The position numbers and the translations under genes were made by a program. This document shows positions 23,595 through 28,524 of a stretch of 28,524 nucleotides of DNA, piece after piece. Position 1 is the stretch's first letter, and each line of letters opens with the position of its first letter. This stretch comes from Pseudomonadota bacterium. GTDB taxonomy: Bacteria; Desulfobacterota; Syntrophia; Syntrophales; UBA5619. Location of the stretch: NCBI GenBank assembly GCA_018896355.1, contig JAHIMW010000039.1:1-28524 (forward strand), in the 5' to 3' direction. The notes beneath the pieces were generated by a model that saw nothing but the letters and a program-made list of their open reading frames with translations, made no database searches and was not told the origin of the DNA.

Positions 23595-26027
23595 TCACAC
23601 CTCATAATCGTCGCCAAAAATCATCTCGTCCAGGGCCTTTGTCTGCTCATACGTCTTTTTCGCCGCCAGGATTTCGTCGCCGAGACGGGCAAAGTTCGCG
23701 TGGCGTTCATCATCGGCGCCGGAGCGGAGCCAGACATCGAGAATCAGGCTGCTGAAGTCGCGATCTGTCTCCAGGTTTCCCAGGATCGTGTCAATCTCGC
23801 CGATAACCAGCTCAAACATATTGATCTTGTCGTCGAGAATCCGCATCATGTAATCCTCTATGCTCCCCCGGAGACAGAGGTTGAAGATGAATACGTCCCG
23901 CTCCTGGCCTATCCGGTGGATACGGCCGATCCGCTGTTCGAGGCGCATGGGATTCCAGGGGAGGTCGTAGTTGATCAAGGTGTTGCAGAACTGGATGTTC
24001 CGGCCCTCGCCGCCGGTTTCGGTGCTGAGAAGAATCGGGATGTCCCCCCGGAAGGCTTCAATAGCGGCGTCTTTCTCTCTGGCCGTCATGGCCCCGCTGA
24101 AGACGGCAAACGGATAACCGTTATCCTTCAGGAGACTGGACAGATATTCGAGAGTCTGCAAATAACGGACAAAAACAAGCTTCCTCTCCTGGTTCTGCTG
24201 AAGTAAAGAAAGCAGCTGCAGACCCTTGGATGTCGTCCTGATATCCGCGAGCTTCCTTTGGATCTCGGCAAATATCGTCTGGACGGAGCCATCGGTACCG
24301 CCCCCGGACAGGCGCGCGAGAAAATGACCAATGGACTCCCTCAGGGCGAAAGGAGAGCTGCCCGCCGCCATCTGCAGATTCCGGACGGTGAAGAGCTCCG
24401 GGGACTTCGCCGTTTCGTGGAGAAGCCGGATGCCGGCGCTCAGTTTCTCATAGGTCTCTTTTTCTTCCTCCGTCGGGGGGACGTAGAAGGTCGTCGCAAA
24501 CCGTTTGGGCAGCTTGACATCCACCATCGAGCGTGTATTGCGGATCATCACTTCCCGCAACAGTTGTCGCAGTTTTTCCGGATTATTGGGCTGGCGGAGG
24601 TTGCCCCGTTTCACATATTCCTTTTTGAAGGCCGCTTCGGTGCTGAGGAGCCCCGGCTGGAGAAGTGTGATGAGGTTGTAAAGTTCCAGCAGGTTGTTCT
24701 GGACCGGAGTTGCGCTCAGCAGAAAGATGAATCGTTTGCGGATGGCGCTGACGAGACGGTGGTTCAGCGTCTGCTTGTTCCGCAGGTAGTGTGCTTCATC
24801 GACAACCACAAGATCGTAATCAATCGCGGTGATAACGTCAAAATGCCGCTGGGACTTGGCCATGTTGATCGAGGCGATGACCAGATCCTGCTCCTGCCAG
24901 AAACGTTCCCCATCCTCCCGGAAAGCATCGTGATCCGGCGTTACGAAAGACAGAGCGAATTTTTCGGCCATTTCCTCCTGCCACTGGGAAACGAGGGTCG
25001 GCGGTGTCAGCACGAGGATCTTGCGGGCCAGCCCCCGGAGGAGATACTCCTTGATCAGCATTCCCGCCTCGATGGTCTTGCCCAAACCCACCTCGTCGGC
25101 AAGGAGCACACGGCCGCGAAAGCGCTTGAGGACATTGGACGCCGTCTCCACCTGATACCAGTAGTGGTTGACCCCTTTCAAGTGCTCCAGGCAGATGAGT
25201 TCCTCGAATTCCCGAACCAGACGCAGGCGGTGGTAGTGGAGCCGCAGCAGATAATCGGCTGGGGAATCGGGAAGGGAGATGGCGATCTTCTCGCCAAAGT
25301 CCGGTCCCGACTCCCTGAACTGAAGAGGAGCCTTGAGCCGGAGGTTCCGGGGATCTGTAAAAGGAGATAGATCGAGGGCCGGGAGGGAGGGCGTCGGGTC
25401 TGGCACAGGAGTGGGGACAGGTTTCTTATCTATCCTCGTTGTATCCGCCGTCAATGGCGATAGACCCGCTGCCCTTTCCGGTATCGGAAAAGGAGAAGGC
25501 GTCGGTATTCTTTTTCCGCCTGAAAGAGGCTGAAAGGAAGGCTGTGGATCGAAGCGCACATATCCGATGAATTTCCTGCTTTCCTTGATCCACGCCTTCG
25601 CCCGCTCCTTTTCTTCCCGTGCCGACTTGTCACGGCGCACCTTCATGCGCTCCAGAAATTTCTCCAGCAGCTCGATCTCTTCGGCATAACGGCGCTCCTC
25701 GAAGTAGCAACCGGCAAGGCTGAATATCGCGTTGGTGTCGTCTTCGTCCTTCCGGATGAGCTTCTCAATGCAGGGGATCGCCGCCGCGTAATCCCGCTCG
25801 TACTCCATGGCAATACCCGCCCGCATGCGGAGGGCGTGCGACCAGTCGGGCTTGATATGGAAGACCTTATTCAAATAGAGCAAGGCAGTTTTGTAATTTT
25901 TCGCTCTGTAGGCGTCTGCCGCCAGATTCATATTCCATTCAGCGTCGTACATCCGGGACTGCTTGGCCCGCTCCGATTTGAGCCTCTTTTCTCTCTCCTT
26001 TTTCTTTTGGAGTTTTTTATCCGACAT
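23595..26027 (-). CDS. SNF2/RapA-like helicase with N-terminal TPR region
   Basis: The 810-residue protein starts with a Lys/Arg/Glu-rich helix (1-25). TPR-like repeats follow at about 30-130 (YDAEWNMNLAADAYRAKNYKTALLYLNKVFHIKP is one), then a Pro-rich linker (165-225). The SNF2 ATPase motor comes next: motif I DEVGLGKT (311-318), DEAH box 410-413, SATPVQNN (438-445), and the C-terminal RecA lobe with TGGEGRNIQFCNTLINYD and motif VI QRIGRIHRIGQ (about 698-708). The absence of an SNF2 insertion and the LPWNPMRLEQRIGRIHRIGQ block place it near RapA/HepA and DrmD-like remodellers. It probably translocates on double-stranded DNA to displace bound proteins. The TPR fusion and the zinc partner are unusual for RapA. 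A consensus promoter lies upstream. Confidence 0.93.
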   Translation of the reverse strand: MSDKKLQKKKEREKRLKSERAKQSRMYDAEWNMNLAADAYRAKNYKTALLYLNKVFHIKPDWSHALRMRAGIAMEYERDYAAAIPCIEKLIRKDEDDTNAIFSLAGCYFEERRYAEEIELLEKFLERMKVRRDKSAREEKERAKAWIKESRKFIGYVRFDPQPSFQPLSGGKRIPTPSPFPIPERAAGLSPLTADTTRIDKKPVPTPVPDPTPSLPALDLSPFTDPRNLRLKAPLQFRESGPDFGEKIAISLPDSPADYLLRLHYHRLRLVREFEELICLEHLKGVNHYWYQVETASNVLKRFRGRVLLADEVGLGKTIEAGMLIKEYLLRGLARKILVLTPPTLVSQWQEEMAEKFALSFVTPDHDAFREDGERFWQEQDLVIASINMAKSQRHFDVITAIDYDLVVVDEAHYLRNKQTLNHRLVSAIRKRFIFLLSATPVQNNLLELYNLITLLQPGLLSTEAAFKKEYVKRGNLRQPNNPEKLRQLLREVMIRNTRSMVDVKLPKRFATTFYVPPTEEEKETYEKLSAGIRLLHETAKSPELFTVRNLQMAAGSSPFALRESIGHFLARLSGGGTDGSVQTIFAEIQRKLADIRTTSKGLQLLSLLQQNQERKLVFVRYLQTLEYLSSLLKDNGYPFAVFSGAMTAREKDAAIEAFRGDIPILLSTETGGEGRNIQFCNTLINYDLPWNPMRLEQRIGRIHRIGQERDVFIFNLCLRGSIEDYMMRILDDKINMFELVIGEIDTILGNLETDRDFSSLILDVWLRSGADDERHANFARLGDEILAAKKTYEQTKALDEMIFGDDYEV

Positions 26028-26109
26028 AGCGTTTCCAGATCATCATGCTGATGGACAGCAGGGCCCGACGTCAGGCACGAGAAGATACAACCGGTGTGTA
26101 ATTTTACCC

Positions 26110-26122
26110 AAGGTATTGCTTT
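26110..26122 (-). promoter_or_regulatory. Shared 13-bp downstream promoter element, copy A
   Basis: AAGGTATTGCTTT (plus strand) lies 11 bases downstream of the -10 box of the helicase promoter. The identical sequence at identical spacing occurs at 28314-28326 in front of the DUF3467/HTH/ClpP module. It would cover about +5 to +17 of the transcript, a typical operator position. Confidence 0.6.
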
Positions 26123-26133
26123 TTAACGGGGGA

Positions 26134-26162
26134 AGTATAGGCAAGACGGGCCTGTATGTCAA
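26134..26162 (-). promoter_or_regulatory. Consensus sigma70 promoter for the helicase operon
   Basis: On the minus strand TTGACA (26162-26157), a 17-base spacer and TATACT (26139-26134) form a near-perfect promoter about 105 bases ahead of the helicase start. The remainder of the gap 26163-26375 shows no gene. Confidence 0.8.
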
Positions 26163-26375
26163 CGAGATATAGTCACTTTCGGAAATGAACAAACCTATCT
26201 CATCGACCAATTTCTGTAGTTCCAGTTTCCAAGCGGGGCTATGCGCGGGATTTATACTTCCGTTCTCTCCGTAATCAGCGATACGTTAGCAAAAAAAAGC
26301 GTAGTTGCCTCGAACTGTCTACAAGTCAATAGTAGGAACCGTATTCAGGAATTGAAGAATACGGGTTGAAAGTGA

Positions 26376-26451
26376 GCATAACTGATGAAGCTCACCCCTG
26401 CCGCTATTCCGCTACGCTCCATAGCGGTCCGGTGCAGTGCCTTGTTAAGAA
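26376..26451 (-). other. attC-like site following the ClpP-like gene
   Basis: Read on the minus strand, the site begins TTCTTAACAAGGC four bases after the ClpP-like stop codon and ends CAGTTATGC. Between these are CTGCACC and GGTGAGCTT, which partly pair, and a central CCGCTA...TAGCGG-type hairpin. The arrangement of TAACAA, CTGCACC..., hairpin, ...GGTGAGCTT, GTT is that of many environmental attC sites. Its outer R'' box TTCTTAAC is the reverse complement, with one mismatch, of GTTGAGAA, where the same cassette begins at 27164. Confidence 0.6.
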
Positions 26452-26454
26452 GTA

Positions 26455-27141
26455 TCAAAAATTTGTACCATGGTCGAGGCTGGCGGACCGAGTGAAACCT
26501 TCACTTCCCGGTACGGTTAAGTGTTGAACTTTTACTTGAGGACCAAGACCGGGTTGAGGGATTGCAAATTGAATCTGCTGAGGTTGTCCGAAGTTCTCGC
26601 CAATGACCGATAGATCAGCGTCAATCGGAAAAAGCTTAGACTGGATTTTATGCACCAAGCCATAGTCCTTGGCTTCCTGTGGATTAAGCGTCGTCCGGTT
26701 ATTCATATCATCTTGGACTTTTTCTGCAGGCTTTTGGCACGTATCCGCAATGACACGCGATATATTCTTATAGTCAATTTGTAGGCCCTTAAGTCGCTCT
26801 TCCAAATCCTTTTCATCGAGAGACTGGTTTCCCGCGAACTGGGCTTGGACACCATGAATTAAGAATCTCGCGTGTGGCACAGAAAACCTTTTACTTCCTG
26901 CACAAAAGACGACAACTCCTATCGAGTCTATGCTGCCGAAATTGTAAGTGTAGATCTCGACCGGGGCTCCCTTCAAAAAATTGCAAAGTGATAGTCCATG
27001 AAACACCATACCGCCAGGTGAAGAGATCATTAGATGGATTCTCTCACACTTCTCTTTAAGTTTCTTGTCGAAGGTACGGAAAAGTGCATCTGTGGTTATG
27101 GGATTAATACCTGCCATGAATCTGATGTATGCCTCTTTCAT
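26455..27141 (-). CDS. ClpP-like serine protease (ClpP/crotonase fold)
   Basis: This 228-residue protein has the ClpP fold signature: MISSPGG (38-44, oxyanion loop), GSIDSIGVVVFCAG with nucleophile Ser73, and ARFLIHG with His96. The serine-to-histidine spacing resembles ClpP (23 versus 25). The usual Asp is not conserved: the ...LNPQEAKDYGLVHKI segment aligns with ClpP's DRFLSAPEAVEYGLVD and puts Arg149 at the Asp position. The last ~60 residues are Pro/Gln-rich and not ClpP-like. Stand-alone ClpP-like proteins occur as phage prohead proteases or accessory proteases; no ATPase partner is adjacent. A strong ribosome-binding site (AAAGGAGG) stands six bases before the ATG, right after an attC-like site. 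Confidence 0.82.
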   Translation of the reverse strand: MKEAYIRFMAGINPITTDALFRTFDKKLKEKCERIHLMISSPGGMVFHGLSLCNFLKGAPVEIYTYNFGSIDSIGVVVFCAGSKRFSVPHARFLIHGVQAQFAGNQSLDEKDLEERLKGLQIDYKNISRVIADTCQKPAEKVQDDMNNRTTLNPQEAKDYGLVHKIQSKLFPIDADLSVIGENFGQPQQIQFAIPQPGLGPQVKVQHLTVPGSEGFTRSASLDHGTNF

Positions 27142-27156
27142 GTCTTTCCTCCTTTC

Positions 27157-27229
27157 TTCTCAACGTCAGGGGTGAGCGTTTGGTGAGCCGCGCAGCTGGT
27201 CACCAATAAGCCCTACCCCCTTGTTAGAT
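27157..27229 (-). other. attC-like site upstream of the ClpP-like gene
   Basis: On the minus strand the site opens with ATCTAAC (27229-27223), a perfect RYYYAAC box, followed by AAGGGGGTAGGGC. A perfect TTGGTGA / TCACCAA hairpin follows (27206-27200 and 27186-27180), then GCTCACCCC and the closing GTTGAGAA (27164-27157). AGGGGTAGGGC and GCTCACCCCT are imperfectly complementary, as in L boxes. The next bases are the ribosome-binding site of the ClpP-like gene, as expected at a cassette junction. Confidence 0.6.
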
Positions 27230-27269
27230 CTGTCTTATCTCCTACAGTGCAGAACCGCTCTTTACTGGA

Positions 27270-27530
27270 TTATTGTTTCTGCAAGCGGCGAGGCGAACCA
27301 GCAGGCGCGACTCGCGAGATATCAAGTGGGACGCCCTGCGGAATGCGCCAATGGACATTTCCTTCTGCTCTACAGAGGCGGACGCGATGCCCACCGACAA
27401 AGGAAAATTTCTCATCCTTGATCCAAATCTTCTCACCGCAGAATTCATGCCGAGTTCCAAAAAAAGACAATTGCCCCCAGTCTTCGTTATTAATTTTTTT
27501 GACGGGTATTATAAGACATTTTGTTGACAT
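27270..27530 (-). CDS. Hypothetical 86-residue protein
   Basis: The frame starts five bases after the stop of the winged-helix gene and has only a weak AGAAG as ribosome-binding site, so translation would depend on coupling. The protein looks like a small beta-rich domain: CLIIPVKKIN, WGQLSFFG, KIWIKDEKFSFVGGHRVRL, then a basic tail. No family was recognised. A plus-strand frame of similar length overlaps it, but operon continuity favours this strand. The segment 27230-27269 separates it from the attC-like site. Confidence 0.4.
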   Translation of the reverse strand: MSTKCLIIPVKKINNEDWGQLSFFGTRHEFCGEKIWIKDEKFSFVGGHRVRLCRAEGNVHWRIPQGVPLDISRVAPAGSPRRLQKQ

Positions 27531-27535
27531 GGCTT

Positions 27536-27880
27536 CTATCGGCGCCTGACGCCCTGTTTTTTTAGTACTTCAAGCGTATCATTTACTTCCTGGACGGAAA
27601 TGCACAGCGCGTCGGCAATCTCTTGCGTATTTATTTCGGTGCGACCCAAGACCCGGATGGCTTGAATATGGGCCAAAATCGCAAGTTGTAATTGTTTTTT
27701 AGAGGCAGGAAGGGGACCTGGGGATGGGGATGCCATGAAATTGCCGCTGGTGCTGCTTGCTGTGGACCCGGTGACATGCTGCCCTGTGGAGTAGCCTTCC
27801 ATTTCGATTTTCCCCGATTCTCCCTGATTCTCACCCAGTTGGTTGTTTTTCGTGTCGGATTGGGCCATGCTCCCGTTCAT
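27536..27880 (-). CDS. Small winged-helix/HTH protein
   Basis: This 114-residue protein has a polar, low-complexity N-terminal half rich in Ser, Gly, Asn and Pro (1-58). The C-terminal winged-helix-type domain is LQLAILAHIQAIRVLGRTEINTQEIADALCISVQEVNDTLEVLKKQGVRRR; the recognition helix would lie around SVQEVNDTLEVLKKQG. AAGGAG is placed before the ATG at 27880. The start overlaps the end of the DUF3467-like gene by 50 bases, implying translational coupling. It is a candidate regulator of its own operon and perhaps of the helicase operon, which shares a promoter element. Confidence 0.7.
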   Translation of the reverse strand: MNGSMAQSDTKNNQLGENQGESGKIEMEGYSTGQHVTGSTASSTSGNFMASPSPGPLPASKKQLQLAILAHIQAIRVLGRTEINTQEIADALCISVQEVNDTLEVLKKQGVRRR

Positions 27881-28184
27881 ACTTCTCCTTTTGAATACTC
27901 AGCGCCTTTATTAGTCCATCGACCAATCTTGGCGGTATGATTAGCTGCAGAATTGGTTCGACTGGCACAGCGCTGCCCTTCTTCGCCAACTCAGTCTGTT
28001 CGGGTGTCAACTGGGCGGGGGCACGTAGAACCGAGACCAAGAAATCATACTCTGTATGTGCCACAGCCGCGTAGTTAATGTAGTAAGAAGGCGTATCTGG
28101 TTTTGGATCTGGCTGTATCTTTATCTCTATCCGATCAGGCAAAGGCTCACTTTTGGCTTTCTTGCCAGGTCTCTTTTCTGCCAT
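27831..28184 (-). CDS. DUF3467-like small protein
   Basis: The start at 28184 (MAEKRPGKKAKS) is chosen because AGGAGG lies six bases upstream; nine more residues are possible. The 117-residue protein has a Lys-rich N terminus and then IEIKIQPDPKPDTPSYYINYAAVAHTEYDFLVSVLRAP. It ends with PRLVDGLIKALSIQKEKYEREHGPI. This matches the DUF3467 layout as I recall it: Y-x-N near the start, (T)E(Y/F)DF in the middle, and a final helix with KYE..(F/H)GPI. The family has no established function. It is the first gene of the minus-strand module with the winged-helix and 86-residue genes. Confidence 0.68.
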   Translation of the reverse strand: MAEKRPGKKAKSEPLPDRIEIKIQPDPKPDTPSYYINYAAVAHTEYDFLVSVLRAPAQLTPEQTELAKKGSAVPVEPILQLIIPPRLVDGLIKALSIQKEKYEREHGPIRHEKQPTG

Positions 28185-28207
28185 ATCACTCCTCCTTTGC
28201 CTGATTA

Positions 28208-28270
28208 GCATAACGTCAAGGGCCTGCCCAGAGCAACATGTTCGTTGCAGCTTGGGATGCCTATTGGTTT
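28208..28270 (-). other. Degenerate attC/attI-like site at the head of the cassette module
   Basis: On the minus strand the segment folds around GCAAC-N6-GTTGC and ends CTTGACGTTATGC, just before the ribosome-binding site of the DUF3467-like gene. GTTATGC is also the closing box of the attC-like site at 26376. The 5' box is not convincing, so this could be an attI-like or decayed attC site, or chance. Confidence 0.3.
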
Positions 28271-28313
28271 CACTGATTTGCCTTTCATTGCCTCGGTCTT
28301 CGAAAAATTTGAT

Positions 28314-28326
28314 AAGGTATTGCTTT
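28314..28326 (-). promoter_or_regulatory. Shared 13-bp downstream promoter element, copy B
   Basis: AAGGTATTGCTTT (plus strand) is identical to the element at 26110-26122 and has the same 11-base distance from the -10 box. Confidence 0.6.
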
Positions 28327-28337
28327 CGAGGGGTCAG

Positions 28338-28366
28338 AGTATAGGGGGGCTGTTTTTGCTTGTCAA
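28338..28366 (-). promoter_or_regulatory. Consensus sigma70 promoter for the DUF3467/HTH module
   Basis: On the minus strand TTGACA (28366-28361), 17 bases and TATACT (28343-28338) form a near-perfect promoter. The leader to the DUF3467-like start is about 145 bases. Nothing recognisable was found in 28367-28524. Confidence 0.75.
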
Positions 28367-28524
28367 GGGATATTATGCATCGACCTGCAATTCAGACACT
28401 AATGAGGTCTGGAAGGTGAGCGAGAGGGTGAAGGCGTGAAAAATATTCAGCGTCCTAGTTGTTGGGGAGCCGTTACGGTGCCGGGGGTGCACATTGCAGG
28501 GAGAGCGTTTTGAGGGATAGCAGA

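Noticed and set aside
27247..27549. Plus-strand 100- and 84-codon frames in the cassette module
   Set aside because: They lack ribosome-binding sites and oppose the direction of the surrounding operon; the minus-strand 86-residue frame fits better, though weakly.
28153..28439. Two short plus-strand frames near the right end
   Set aside because: They run through the minus-strand promoter and the start of the DUF3467-like gene and have no start signals.
22416..28524. Prophage remnant at the right end, suggested by the ClpP-like protease
   Set aside because: No capsid, portal, terminase, tail or integrase gene is present; the flanking sites look like integron attC sites instead.
1..28524. CRISPR arrays, tRNA and rRNA genes
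   Set aside because: No regularly spaced direct repeats, cloverleaf-like sequences or rRNA segments were noticed on either strand.

Overview
The window looks like chromosomal DNA of an anaerobic, probably syntrophic or fermentative bacterium. A member of the deltaproteobacterial / Desulfobacterota lineage (Syntrophales-like) fits best. This is inferred from gene content: a non-decarboxylating type of glutaryl-CoA dehydrogenase, a split Na+-translocating glutaconyl-CoA decarboxylase, a two-subunit B12 mutase, the formate dehydrogenase factor FdhE and a tripartite tricarboxylate transporter. No rRNA, tRNA or CRISPR array was seen.

Layout. (1) 1-4404, mostly minus strand: a truncated HigB-like toxin remnant, a divergent GAPDH paralogue, canonical gap, nth (endonuclease III) and fdhE. 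(2) 4405-8918, plus strand: a regulated leader, then tctC-tctB-tctA, a broken MmgE/PrpD remnant and an RraA/HMG-aldolase-like gene. (3) 8967-16911: a CoA-ester catabolic island with glutaryl-CoA dehydrogenase, gcdA, a crotonase related to methylmalonyl-CoA decarboxylase, methylmalonyl-CoA epimerase, the large and small subunits of a B12 acyl-CoA mutase (separated by an inverted-repeat element), a 45-residue OadG/GcdD-like subunit and gcdB. (4) 16965-18090: two overlapping small genes of the DUF1847 and TIGR04076 kinds. (5) 18104-18818: an attC-like hairpin followed by an AT-rich Phd/RelE toxin-antitoxin pair. (6) 18994-22315: a fused FadB-type enzyme of foreign-looking composition and a nitronate monooxygenase-like flavoprotein. 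(7) 22416-28524, minus strand: a SNF2/RapA-like helicase with N-terminal TPRs plus a coiled-coil zinc partner, and then a small accessory module (DUF3467-like, winged helix, 86-aa hypothetical, ClpP-like protease) arranged like integron gene cassettes.

How the parts may work together. The transporter could import a di- or tricarboxylate. Glutaryl-CoA would be oxidised to glutaconyl-CoA and decarboxylated to crotonyl-CoA with Na+ export by GcdA/B/D; the biotin carrier is not in the window. The mutase, epimerase and crotonase suggest a linked carbon-skeleton rearrangement of a carboxylated acyl-CoA. The mutase keeps the carboxylate-binding Tyr/Arg pair but has lost several residues normally conserved around B12 and adenosyl.

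Most novel part. The right end has two operons, the helicase pair and the ClpP/winged-helix/DUF3467 module. Their promoters share an identical geometry and a 13-bp downstream element, which suggests co-regulation. The ClpP gene is bounded by sites whose ends match as expected for an integron cassette. A joint function is inference only.
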